Assembly: GCA_031963365.1 (NCBI GenBank)
Contig: JASSUF010000003.1
Coordinates: 1 to 41,089 of the forward strand
Source: JASSUD01 sp031963365
Lineage (GTDB): Bacteria; Pseudomonadota; Gammaproteobacteria; Burkholderiales; Burkholderiaceae
DNA length: 41,089 nt
Direction of reading: 5' to 3'
Shown piece by piece: positions 12,801 to 18,690 of the stretch (its first letter is position 1; the number at the start of each line of letters is the position of its first letter). The notes beneath the pieces are model-generated. The model did not search any database. It was not told the DNA's origin and worked only from the letters and a program-made list of their open reading frames with translations. Position numbers and translations under genes: made by a program.

Positions 12801-12946
12801 GGTTCTGCAGAAGGAGGCCTCAAAAGGAAGGGCTGACCCTTACCAGCGGTTTCCTCTGATCCGTCGTCATCAGCGGTGCTCGAATAGCGTGAACTTTGTC
12901 CCTGAGGCACGTTGGTTTGCTTTTCCTGTGACTTCTTTTCCTCCAT
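3836..12946 (-). CDS. Giant multidomain toxin/effector: clan CD-like, papain-like triad, GNAT
   Basis: The frame encodes about 3036 residues from the ATG at 12946. That start is chosen over the in-frame ATG at 13006 because the bases before it (GGGTATTGGT) are shared with the paralogue at 39288. In order: a charged N-terminus; residues ~120-230, homologous to the 39288 gene (FRTEVRNKL...FSHEKLPELL); long helical and coiled regions; a hydrophobic region ~780-895; a duplicated GDFSL(V/A)F unit ~958-1030; LVINAHGRYD (H1115) and EIIMNTCRSS (C1282), as in clan CD (caspase-like) His/Cys dyads; a helical middle; a second hydrophobic segment ~2230-2290; YIKVNDQFYKVY...TWRVFD at ~2385, as in dermonecrotic-toxin-like proteins; C2489, H2527 and D2542 in ENCAN, NHFVVIG and YVVDA, with spacing close to the Pasteurella toxin papain-like deamidase; and a GNAT fold ~2740-2910 (VRGVGSFLMDKV). 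Activities are inferred. No classical signal peptide is seen, so the export route is unknown. Confidence 0.88.
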   Translation of the reverse strand: MEEKKSQEKQTNVPQGQSSRYSSTADDDGSEETAGKGQPFLLRPPSAEPHRWRSGALSRNTLSTSKDAVNETQTPVDPAEMLRELENYYEAHSGSSSRQNQEPIPTFANEQDREKAELVRKRTNAFRTEVRNKLKQAQEFRRSGGNWQKFSHEKLPELLRAANAIPADMAKNDMAHTLITAERTLREIPPDLWGKLQEEDDSATRCAAELHAAVEALLDMAKELQGFSAIKAEIEKLAASESVQEKAAEAERFRERLAASEPTPRSMLGLVEMDTKPAEARLKEVTKETCAAVKKDFLQSAAPYLKSAARALAGASRAALEMQRKYATRLNDEKSQARIIADTVGLQELSVTLGKVAKKMAANKAKPEEDKYISTTGMSKVEKVLHYADVLLLAPERLRNFGARQRLKRDEDLRQQRASGEKSLSYWEMIKQKLHNTNVNTKEGNFANDIYDKAVKIGPLFKLGFYTLASQSSTVGRKIRAYYYKEIKYTLKNYKPEKATMRVALSTAGLPLLNEAYILREAIDQFTQSEQKDKKERKQSKMFTRDPLTSSFQEAAEKAIKSAEKVKEQVTPKQLEANSSAALELVEPALKEKAEALLKSPWNMTGTSPQETFKHAGATITKAANALIHAAQKVNTKQIGAKAAREVDVLNARSFVIDAKDDIKYATAVMFGNPQGKYSRSVRSAKDLGQWLHNYKTNFKKENPQESTEWIDNAFYAELDPSSNEDPKGQAFIKQIQMAELDAACGRLYLPPSYKDLLKQFDSLESYITKWGEKQLVSNIVRRSIYAVLRGIAGVLTLGLSEIGSYALRRSISTVFLVLKTASEWKKTRLLKESVPPGSALPESAMKEMEKRFKQKLHFRLSMLLLPSGVKALMAVGLTGYGYAKHKDHFRKYWFKRFKSHLTTNLLTTGTFRSGIESFNAQARFGQRMATLEKKDTALRELEDRCGHDNDLIHAVRTGDFSLVFQHKELTIKYFKFLETSEAPPAWFLDLKKRFGNEYDVMYVLFLGDFSLAFEDENLMDKLLKFLESEADIQASSTTIQKQAPTKSAGVLSPGGEKFNYKEFTEEVDPKNAPRYTAKVRRYKLGKKMYLTRAHRVGEETKPQARRTRLVINAHGRYDKSSLSAPVKLSSEQKITFLQPHGYDLINPRADVGSRLADEQNPDPTRDRPFATVQGGADSAGPVKVVYASSAAKSMPESEQAAAITGGITGGLPDYTFSKYQSQDKEASDENYRQVKDAAAQDVTIDHLTIRDQEGGEVRLSEVLEALAAAGIHYDEIIMNTCRSSEDIESADAPDWFIEDNQRDILTLTLARQDRDSGVKTKNKRSVPDSNKDDSVQQDAQVHNQQPKEGKRLRALRHLNKEQTDETSRKRALDKYMVGQHFESLEPEDVQIILVDPKGKEIASLTIDQFMSYGAYPSMKQKGSRISIAILKDNGRKNLLASRRFTEWLEDERVQEVYHDNTHIPTREIFPAAVMRGLKFIAPNMELDRLIEKSPNESIRREISRLEQALKLALEDPIDSLRKAEILELRSALKFNQTALQLFELMPRLHELKVMGRFKNKKEFNILISEVQNELKRLQFVTDEEISRLRRERELNDIRLGVQYPGQFLPTDAIDDSRTGVITSKLHHAIALINEDDANTELVFKKNVNDLFRSFLAEETSSRHFTREEFYKKIIKWEEDHLDLKIEKGRLQSIAMRKAWDARFQNTEGKIENEKRQNAIESHINMHYKDAMPNLMQRDVIYSYTDDEGQTQYDFIKLIDYVSGGKNSIHASRTNITIQWPTDIPEALRQKLEELGHHRHRALYDRIKKIIAHQASVSISQDEYEVGTWQAARLGAMRLFQKEGQIGYIKISDSDHGDDLMQTANQILDKTAPRYSAVIANKLLWMEMTYFYVSDKISEIKSSAPTEILIESFYNLDTLAFLSEEEISAYYQKRFNFSNTMPLSDIKPRSKFESEQSLFWTILEALSPRAENEKMRLDRTYYDQYAKYNETAHEEAKISIDQKIANKKIIKSTDLNCPPKRMYTYKPKAFITAPGEQKVSITPLNAWNDALTKDPVRKVLFIEADSGKKYIFSTLSEKSIFKEISEDAFSQYTQEENFDPEKKDSQFNSFFNLIEYKHNDPEISFEVTDFFIAGNIKEASLMPVWVGKLMAKLMPSSTYRIEKDLTASSSSSSSLREILEEHETEGLKARADDMKEALYSKSYIQKWVENNVPFAEMHRKALADSGYTASLEDWIFDTVDAAITLVSMGIPVMKLSIGGFRAGKAALASGRSLGLKGSALRAKVITDILPHIKTAGKIVGKELAEFAFSPFSLLDQLSSLGKNSKILKAGDGAALDNYSKNIAQTIKPKWGIDALPDDIQPVNGIYRVERPPEGSILEAGEYIKVNDQFYKVYRDEDNNTWRVFDKDNLATRNRQDPPITQDENGRWIYNMGAGGVGGTRALFEPYRQRSDIPNTVHSPQVETELTNLKRRVESDSVLEGFINTPKENCANAIEPVIKILQDNGFEDIKVRGIYIWLHEKDSMPSNHFVVIGTKNGQEYVVDATAAQFKGGKTPQLNGPLYMTESDWAKMYQDAFKDKLVKYKDYKKSADAKIEFGPTGSASSYPMLPTEEANRLTEPSWYTAAQKEIYAGRKKATDYVDPGMKRDEKVAKETQKELRRHNKKIKKYPPAETGMYSIEITSKMRRLNKIDGILHKKKIYEYDKKSGKYNAPSKDFKVVKIPDTDFMLSNSDVQNSLKKYRDEYAKLRKEDIRNKNQNNAHGERISAKEFNEFSSAVNEDTVSTEYYVVVRKSDKGQVLDPNKIYGIACIIKFKDPATGAVTVKLEYTIAHPWTQVPPSYLPSNENSSKHNVRGVGSFLMDKVQRDALADPNVKEIKTNAVNPRSAAIAKGAGMKLNTPASSNVPGPSRVEPPNRVGNQTEQQPPPSANNVPDITGRSAEAGLSSIEWANADPSRKANIVYENAVKSPEFYALKAQIGDDASERFLKDILFKEDGVTPRKTDDLESFDTEMRAMKNQLALEKFYSGLRKNDNVIICG

Positions 12947-13050
12947 GTAACCAATACCCACCCCGTTCTCCAATCGTCGTATTCTTAAGTGCAAGCGTCG
13001 CAGCATACCAGCATGCTGTGCCAGTAAGATCCTTTTTGTCCCCCAACATG
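12947..13050 (-). promoter_or_regulatory. Leader shared with the giant gene at 39288
   Basis: The bases just upstream of the giant gene align by eye with those upstream of the right-edge gene. Both have a GAYAAAAA word, a TGRCAC.GCAT word with GGTA, and GGGTATTGGT directly before the start codon, with a deletion of about 20 bases in one copy. No clear Shine-Dalgarno is present in either. The rest of the 324-base gap to 13270 shows nothing else recognisable. Confidence 0.4.
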
Positions 13051-13270
13051 CCCTCTGTTTTTGAGCGCAAGCCCTTACACAAGGTCAAGTCACAGCAGAA
13101 AGACAGGAACTCCCCACAGACATCTCAAATGGAGACTACTCTAATAAAATTAATCAAATTAAGAATAGACTAACTTAGAATTTGGGCATCTTTGGCATAA
13201 ACATTAAAAAAGAAGTCCAAATAAGAGAATTATCGCCAAAAATAGCTAAATAACATCATCTCAAAAAAGA

Positions 13271-13783
13271 GTGATAAATTTGGCTAAAAAGAGCATTAAA
13301 ACTCTTCTGAATAAAGTCCAGGAAATCGGGGTAACTCCAGTTCAACAAATACAAGCTACTGCCGACCGCACTGAAAAAAATATGCAGGCTGGCGTAGAAG
13401 CAATTCAAGAAATAAAAGCAAAGATTGATAACCAGCAGCCAGCTATTACCTATAATGTAGTCAGCGAAGGTGCTATGAAATTACTTTTGGAAGCCAATAC
13501 TAGAGGAGAGCTTCCATCAAATAACCCTCTTTTGTTGGCTTTTACCGGTCAAACTTCCGCCACTTTACAAATCGCCGGCACACCGCCGTCAGGGGCTAAT
13601 GAATCTGAATACCTCTCGCCTAGAAAACGGAAGATTTCTGCTACTTCTACCCTCTCTGCTATCTCGGAAGAGAGCTTAAGTGTGAGTGCTTCTAGAAGCA
13701 GTACGCCAAACACTGACGATAACGGGCCAGTCACTCCTACTTTCCCTCAGGAAAGCGAATTTTTATCTGATTCTTCTTCCTGA
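13271..13783 (+). CDS. Small Ser/Thr-rich protein of unknown function, possibly shortened by a stop
   Basis: The 170-residue frame opens with GTG at 13271. A TTG at 13280 is an alternative start, with AGAGTG as a possible ribosome site. Residues ~1-60 are helical (QEIGVTPVQQIQATADRTEKN, then an Ala/Glu-rich stretch), and the last ~70 are Ser/Thr/Pro-rich with a basic RKRK cluster. After the TGA at 13781 the same frame stays open for 40 more codons to a TAA at 13904, including ESEEEYLAILEMRKQRQ. This suggests an in-frame stop mutation in an originally longer gene or a short separate ORF starting at 13811. The helical part faintly resembles the coiled-coil region of the protein at 32656. An IS66 remnant follows directly. 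No function is assigned. Confidence 0.55.
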   Translation: MINLAKKSIKTLLNKVQEIGVTPVQQIQATADRTEKNMQAGVEAIQEIKAKIDNQQPAITYNVVSEGAMKLLLEANTRGELPSNNPLLLAFTGQTSATLQIAGTPPSGANESEYLSPRKRKISATSTLSAISEESLSVSASRSSTPNTDDNGPVTPTFPQESEFLSDSSS

Positions 13784-13998
13784 TCCAAAGGAAAAGCAAC
13801 TACCCCTTTAATGGTAGAGATAGAAAGTGAAGAGGAATACCTAGCGATTTTAGAAATGAGAAAGCAACGGCAGATAAATATGAAGGCAAACTTAGATGCA
13901 GCGTAATCATTGAACATTGTCAAACAGCGTGCAAAAGTTACCAGTAAACAGCGTCGAAAAATTACCAGTTAAAAAGGTTACTGATTCGGTTTATTTCG

Positions 13999-14293
13999 AT
14001 GTTTAAAGCAGAGTGGCAAGCAAGATTAGAAGCGCAAGCCTCATCGGGATTAACTATAAGTACGTGGTGTAAACGCGAGCAGATCACCAAATCGTGTTTT
14101 TATGAATGGCGTCAACGGCTATCCAAAGCAGTAAAAGCAGTGCAAGCAGCGCCCCAATTAATTGCCGTGCCGTTATCCAATGGGGGAGCTTGCTTTGCCG
14201 TTGTAGCTGAGTACACCAAGCGGTTATGTGATTCGATTGAATCAGGCTCCCCAAGTGAACTTGCTGCCCGCCATATTGAAAGCGTTACCCTAG
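13999..14293 (+). pseudogene. tnpA: IS66 accessory protein TnpA, frameshifted
   Basis: The ATG at 13999 starts a typical IS66 TnpA helix-turn-helix: WQARLEAQASSGLTISTWC, then FYEWRQRL. The reading frame leaves the family pattern near 14215. The +1 frame then continues as GYVIRLNQAPQVNLLPAIL and stops at 14291-14293, which matches the usual TnpA C-terminus. A single frameshift therefore explains the break. TnpA is an accessory DNA-binding protein of IS66 transposition. Confidence 0.65.
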
Positions 14294-14299
14294 GGTTTT

Positions 14300-14467
14300 T
14301 GGCTCCATTATCGTCGGCTAGAAAAAGGTCTGTTTGTGTGGCCTTGGGATCATCAAGATCAACCTGCACTAGAAGTCAGCGCGCGACAGTTGCGCTGGTT
14401 ACTGGATGGACTACAGTGGCATACATCAACCGCTGAAACAGCGACATATTTATTAGAAAAAAAGTAA
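14300..14467 (+). pseudogene. tnpB: IS66 TnpB, C-terminal fragment
   Basis: The frame from 14300 to the TAA at 14465 reads WLHYRRLEKGLFVWPWD and then RQLRWLLDGLQW, the conserved C-terminal half of IS66 TnpB. The N-terminal half is missing, and the fragment abuts the TnpA remnant with only a few bases between them, so an internal deletion has joined the two genes. Confidence 0.7.
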
Positions 14468-14512
14468 AACGGATAAGCCCTCTTTTATAAGGCATGGGCT
14501 ATAGTTCTGCCC

Positions 14513-14739
14513 ATGCCTGTATTGACTACATCCTATCCAAACCCCCTTCTATCTGAACTACAAGCAATCTACGTGCACTCCGGGCACAGGCCCTACGCGA
14601 TGCTACGTGCATTGCAGAATCAACGCAGCGTATTGCAGAGTTAACGCAGCACAGCAAAAAATTAGAGCAGCGTATTCCCAAACTAATGCAACCTATTCAT
14701 CAATTGAAAAAGCAATTCCAGTTAGAACTTATCCAATAA
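14513..14739 (+). pseudogene. IS66 transposase TnpC, N-terminal fragment with frameshift
   Basis: An ATG at 14513 begins MPVLTTSYPNPLLSELQAI. After a frame change near 14580 the sequence reads as a coiled coil (QRIAELTQHSKKLEQRI) ending at 14737-14739. Position after tnpB and the N-terminal coiled coil fit the IS66 DDE transposase TnpC, whose catalytic part is absent. The call rests mainly on context. Confidence 0.45.
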
Positions 14740-14768
14740 ACCCAATGTGGAAAATTCAATACCCAAAA

Positions 14769-14975
14769 CGGTACCACTGCGCAAGTACATCGGTATGACT
14801 GCAAACTTTATCGGTACCACAGCGCATTTTAACGGTACGGCAGCGCAAAGAAAATCTGAAACACCATATAAAATAAGGCTTACAGAGACACAAAAATCCT
14901 TTAACCTATATTAACCTATTATTAACCACCCAATCATTGTTCAAAACTTAACTTCTTATACGGTACCACTGCGCA
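14769..14975 (+). repeat. Replicon A iterons and AT-rich unwinding segment (candidate oriV-A)
   Basis: Copies of a 15-base iteron, CGGTACCACTGCGCA, lie at 14769, 14812 (one change), 14833 (CGGTACGGCAGCGCA) and 14961, with a weaker copy at 14791. Between them, 14901-14927 holds three TTAACC words in AT-rich sequence, a plausible DNA unwinding element. This lies directly downstream of the primase gene. The same iteron family continues at 16512, 16605, 16739, 17189 (minus), 17257, 17304 (minus) and 21020. Iteron plus AT-rich organisation fits a TrfA-dependent origin. Confidence 0.7.
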
Positions 14976-15121
14976 AAATAGAACATTTCAAATAAAACCA
15001 ACTTAAATTACAACCACCATAATAATACTCTCCCCTTCTCTCAGGGCCTCAAAAAACTACACGCGGCCCCCCAAGAGATACGGGGGGAAAGAACCTTAGC
15101 AAAACTGTAAACTATTCAAGT

Positions 15122-16483
15122 TTAATTCCTAAAATTTCCACCTTTATTAGATTCGCAGACGCGCTTCGCTTGCTGCTCGGGTAGTTGTTTTTCTTGATAT
15201 TCTTCAGTTTGAATCGCTTTCCATGCTTTTTCCACGGTGCGTTTAGCATAATCTTCAATATGGCCTGCTTTTCTGCTTTCTATATTTGGGGAGCAAGTTT
15301 TAAGGACATTCTCTATTTCTTGTTGCGTGAAATGGTTACTCTTTGCTATATCTGTAACAATCATCCAGTCCAGTCGAGAAAGGTCTGTAGATTCGCCATA
15401 ACGGGCTAAAATTACCTTTGCTTGTCTTTTGTATTCGTGTGTAGGGTCTTGTTTGTCTTGAGGTGTTTTGGCCGTTTTAATGGCTTTTAAACGGATTTTT
15501 TGTTCTTCTAAAATATCAACTTGATCTAAGCTCTGGTTAAGATGTTCTAAATAAGTAGATGCAGCGAGTGCAACTTCCCCCGAAAACTCATGGATAAGTA
15601 CATAGGGCTGTTTCCCGCGCTTAACATATTGTGGCTTACGGTTTGTGAAGCCTGCTAATCGACCATAGTGCTTACTGTCTGCGCTATTTTTGTCTCCATC
15701 AAATGCATCGGCTAATTCTCTAGCAGCTAGCCCTCGTATAGCAGAATTGAGGGATGACGTTGTAAGTTTGATCCATACTTGGTAGTTGTTTGGGCTGGTT
15801 TCAATAATAGCGGTTGGGGTAAATTTTTTGCGCTTCATCTCCTGTATTTTTTCTTTTTGGAGATCGTCTACGAGAATCAGCCCATGTTCAGCAGCGGGAC
15901 GTATATAAATATCATTTCCATCTGCATTCATGTGTTTTAACCAGCCAAGTTGCTGCATGATTTCTTTACCATTCCATTCACGGTTAATCATGCGCCCTGT
16001 TTTTTGATCGCGTAATCCTACTTCAAACTGCAGCACGCCAAACGCAGTTAGCTGTTTTTGTATGGCTTGGGTGGTTAGGTCAGGAGTGTTAAAGGAAGAG
16101 CTAGTGTTTTTGTGAATGGATGTATTGCGCATACTGAAATCGGGATCCAGTTCACCTAGTATCCTTAACTTTTCTTGTTTCTGGCATCTATGAATTACTA
16201 TTAAATCCGCTGCTCGGTCATAGCAAATTCCGCGTTTCGCAAGCCCAGTTGGGGTGTACGCTTTTCCTAAATCGCTGCCTTTTAATATTGTGCGATCTAG
16301 TCTATACGACAGACCTGAGAGCTTGGTTTCTTCTAATTGAACAACTGGTAAAAGGTATATCCTTACTTGTTCTAGGTTTTTTACATATTCACTAAAACTG
16401 CTGCTATGCAGAATGACCGCATCACAAAGTTTCCGCAATTTTTCTTGCAGTGTTTGGGCGTTGGATTGCATTCCTTGGTTCAT
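15122..16483 (-). CDS. Plasmid replication primase, RepB (RSF1010-type) family
   Basis: This 453-residue protein matches the plasmid RepB primase domain, which makes primers on the single-stranded plasmid origin. Key blocks are HGLILVDDL near residue 200 (acidic pair), TAIIETSPNNYQVWIKL near 225-240 and DGDKNSADSKHYGRLAGFTN near 262-281, where His and Arg are conserved in the archaeo-eukaryotic primase fold. The C-terminal ~90 residues are helical and basic (KAGHIEDYAKRTVEKAWKAI), as in the primase C-terminal domain. The N-terminal ~130 residues are family-specific. The gene sits between iteron clusters, downstream of trfA-1, and is intact. A degraded second copy of the same gene lies at about 30510-30830. 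Confidence 0.85.
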   Translation of the reverse strand: MNQGMQSNAQTLQEKLRKLCDAVILHSSSFSEYVKNLEQVRIYLLPVVQLEETKLSGLSYRLDRTILKGSDLGKAYTPTGLAKRGICYDRAADLIVIHRCQKQEKLRILGELDPDFSMRNTSIHKNTSSSFNTPDLTTQAIQKQLTAFGVLQFEVGLRDQKTGRMINREWNGKEIMQQLGWLKHMNADGNDIYIRPAAEHGLILVDDLQKEKIQEMKRKKFTPTAIIETSPNNYQVWIKLTTSSLNSAIRGLAARELADAFDGDKNSADSKHYGRLAGFTNRKPQYVKRGKQPYVLIHEFSGEVALAASTYLEHLNQSLDQVDILEEQKIRLKAIKTAKTPQDKQDPTHEYKRQAKVILARYGESTDLSRLDWMIVTDIAKSNHFTQQEIENVLKTCSPNIESRKAGHIEDYAKRTVEKAWKAIQTEEYQEKQLPEQQAKRVCESNKGGNFRN

Positions 16484-16503
16484 TTTTTTCTCTGCAGCTA
16501 TGC

Positions 16504-16760
16504 TTAAATACCGGTACCGCTGCGCTCGGGTAATTTGGACGATTTGCTTGATAAAATCAAGCTTTAACCTGCCCTTCTCCTCTCTAGCGATGTCTTAAAA
16601 ATATCGGTACTGCTGCGCGTTGGTAATTAAAGCTATTACTTCATAAAAATGGGCTTTAACGTGTCCTTTTTCCTTTTTCCTTTTTCCTTTTTCCTTTTTC
16701 CTTTTTCCTTTTTCCTTTTAGCCATGCCTTAAAAATATCGGTACCGCTGCGCAGGTGCAT
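16504..16760 (+). repeat. Direct repeats with iterons and an expanded CCTTTTT heptamer tract
   Basis: Three direct-repeat units begin around TAAAAATATCGGTAC and carry iterons at 16512, 16605 and 16739. Units 1 and 2 are 93 bp apart; units 2 and 3 are 134 bp apart. The extra ~41 bp is accounted for by about eight near-perfect copies of CCTTTTT at roughly 16664-16719, which replace the short pyrimidine run seen in unit 1. The block lies just upstream of the primase start and is likely part of the replication control region. Confidence 0.75.
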
Positions 16761-17281
16761 TTAGAACAATTTGCTAGTTAGCCCTATTCTAAATCACGTA
16801 GTCATCACTATCCCCGTACATATAAGAATTATAAAGCAGAATGCGCTTTAAGAAGCCACAACTGCCTTTAGCGATGGCAAGAGAAAGATGCTTATACTAA
16901 CGCTTTGCGGAGCCGATTTTAGAGATGAAGATGTATAAAGTTGGCCTCCATTGCTACGGATAGACCATTTGATATTACAGAATTGCAGAAATATAACCAA
17001 TGCGGGGCTTGCACAAGTAAGCAGATTGGCTTAATTGCAGCACCTCAACCTAGAATGCTGCGACAAGATTACCGCATGCTGACCATGCACATTTTTTAAG
17101 TACACGGATATCATGGGGATGGTTCTAAAGAGCAGCAGTAATTTTACTGCTGTAGAGGTTGCACATTGGTGAGTCGACCGGCGGCAAGTGCGCAGTGGTA
17201 CCGATATATTCAAGTGTTATATTGCCTGAATATTTAAAAAATCAGGCTAAAGCGATTGGTATGGCTGCGCAATTACATCAA
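16761..17281. other. Non-coding gap between primase and trfA-1 with three further iterons
   Basis: No convincing gene is seen in this ~520-base gap. It carries iteron-family copies at 17189-17203 (minus, TGCGCAGTGGTACCG), 17257-17271 (degenerate) and 17304-17318 (minus, just inside the trfA-1 3' end), and a small hairpin near 17130-17155 (AGCAGTAA...TTACTGCT). The opposed iterons near the gene end suggest initiator binding or handcuffing sites; that role is inference. Confidence 0.5.
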
Positions 17282-18223
17282 CTATGCGTTTGAATATCGT
17301 AATCGCGCAGCAGTACCGATGTTTATAAGCGATCTCTGCGGACGAAACCAAGTAACTTTACCATCCTTGCGGATTTTCCATGACGTAACTACACCTAGGG
17401 ACTCTAGTTCTTGCAGTGCATGCGGTATCGCTCGATCCCGAAAATCACGTAAACGACCTTCGTTATTGGTGGCCCATTTATGTAGTAACTCGATACTGAT
17501 GGTATGAACTTTTCCATCTTCGTGTGTAGCAATATATGACTGCAGCCATTTTGCGAGTTGGTTGGTATTGCTTATACGTTTTCGCGTATGCAGATTGATA
17601 AAGGAAAATTCTTTAAAGCTGAATAGTTTTACAATTTCTGGGTGGATACGTAGCCAATAAGATTTGGTTCTATCATCTCTAACATAAGCATCAATTAAAT
17701 GAAATACCGCCTTATAGCGAGTGGTTTCTACAATAATATTGCTGGTTGTCAATCGTTCAAATGATTCATCTAGCCAAATATAATTTTTATTGCCGGTTGC
17801 ACGTCCCAATTCCTTTAGAAAGGCAGATCGACTTATATAAAGTGGTTGGCCGCTTTTATGTTGTGTTGTACTAAATAATGCTAGAGACTGCAGAAATACA
17901 TCTGCATCCGCTTGATCTAGTTGTTTGCCAGTGTAATAGATGCTGCAATCTGAGCGAGTAGCTAATTTTGTCCGTTGGTGTAATTTACGTCTGCCTTGGC
18001 GGATAGGGGCAAATAAACTACTGCGTGCTAAATGATTCGGCATAGCGCTTTCGTTTCCAGGAAAGAGAGGCAAAGTTTCCCCTTCCAAGTCATATTTTTT
18101 ATTTTTATTTATACGTTTTTCGATTCTCTCAAGCATCGTCTCCAAAGTTGGGGGCGACTCAATGCCGCTTGTATTATCTTCTTCGATTTCTATGGTTTGC
18201 TTGGATTGCGCTATTTGATCCAT
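17282..18223 (-). CDS. trfA: TrfA-family plasmid replication initiator, copy 1
   Basis: This 313-residue protein matches the IncP TrfA family, which binds origin iterons and recruits DnaB helicase with DnaA. The diagnostic block is MPNHLARSSLFAPIRQGRRK (about residues 60-80), followed by IYYTGKQLDQADADVFLQSL near 95-115. The C-terminal half has winged-helix-like segments (LHKWATNNEGRLRDFRDRAI). The ATG at 18223 is preceded by GAGGAA at a good distance. The 3' end overlaps one iteron. It lies between the primase and the parAB operon on the same strand. A second, clearly diverged TrfA is at 37262-38137. Confidence 0.88.
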   Translation of the reverse strand: MDQIAQSKQTIEIEEDNTSGIESPPTLETMLERIEKRINKNKKYDLEGETLPLFPGNESAMPNHLARSSLFAPIRQGRRKLHQRTKLATRSDCSIYYTGKQLDQADADVFLQSLALFSTTQHKSGQPLYISRSAFLKELGRATGNKNYIWLDESFERLTTSNIIVETTRYKAVFHLIDAYVRDDRTKSYWLRIHPEIVKLFSFKEFSFINLHTRKRISNTNQLAKWLQSYIATHEDGKVHTISIELLHKWATNNEGRLRDFRDRAIPHALQELESLGVVTSWKIRKDGKVTWFRPQRSLINIGTAARLRYSNA

Positions 18224-18318
18224 ATTTGAATTCCTCAGGGCCGATATACCTAGAGGTGTTGACGTGGCAGATGCATAGTATTACTATGAACATTCTTTCG
18301 TTGCCTGAAACAACACCC

Positions 18319-18352
18319 AAAAAAGCCCGATGCGCCAACATTGGGCTTTTTT
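18319..18352. terminator. Strong bidirectional hairpin terminator upstream of trfA-1
   Basis: AAAAAAGCCCGATG at 18319-18332 pairs with CATTGGGCTTTTTT at 18339-18352 with one wobble and a six-base loop. Runs of A and T on the two sides make it a rho-independent terminator in either direction. It would stop parAB transcripts before trfA-1. An analogous hairpin precedes trfA-2. Apart from this hairpin and the centromere-like repeats, nothing is seen in 18224-18690. Confidence 0.8.
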
Positions 18353-18550
18353 ATTGGCTAGGTAATTCTAATTTCACGTTTTGTTAGGGCATGCCCTAAT
18401 TTAAAACCATTTCAAAAAATGTTAACTTGGTTAGCGCTTTCTATTGTCTTTGACAAGTGGTTTTCTCCTAAGAAACAAATTCGGTTTCTTCCGAACGCCT
18501 GGCGTCCAGCAGGCCGCCTACTTTGCTTCTTAGCAACTCCGTCGCGCATG

Positions 18551-18690
18551 TACAATTTGTTAAACAGTTTAACAAATTGTACTTTCTCCAGAAATGTTAA
18601 ACTGTTTAACATTTTTTTGCATCTACAATGCAACTTTCTTCTTGCAACGCCGTTTGTGTATGTGTAGTTTGTTAAACAGTTTAACAAACT
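18551..18690. repeat. Three GTTAAAC(A/T)GTTTAAC palindromes: candidate parS centromere
   Basis: Three palindromes share the core TGTTAAAC-N-GTTTAACA. They occupy 18551-18581 (15-base arms), 18592-18614 (11-base arms) and 18666-18690 (12-base arms), centred at 18566, 18603 and 18678. The spacings are 37 and 75 bases. The first and third sit in a longer imperfect direct repeat (about 18530-18597 and 18649-18706), the latter running into the parB stop. Tandem palindromes directly downstream of parB are a typical place for ParB-binding parS sites. They lack T-tracts, so terminators are less likely. Confidence 0.7.

Larger units (their letters stand above)
13907..14740 (+). mobile_element. Decayed IS66-family element (tnpA, tnpB and tnpC fragments)
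   Basis: Remnants of all three IS66 genes lie in the usual order and orientation: a frameshifted tnpA, the last 55 codons of tnpB, and a frameshifted N-terminal coiled-coil piece of tnpC. Most of tnpB and nearly all of tnpC are gone, so the element cannot move by itself. Outer boundaries are approximate because terminal inverted repeats were not found. Confidence 0.7.

Noticed and set aside
14607..14798. 63-codon + strand frame overlapping the IS66 remnant
   Set aside because: It is a shadow of the TnpC coiled-coil fragment read in another frame and runs into the iteron array.
18551..18614. Palindromes downstream of parB as transcription terminators
   Set aside because: They lack T-tracts and GC-rich stems, and a convincing terminator for parAB exists at 18319-18352.
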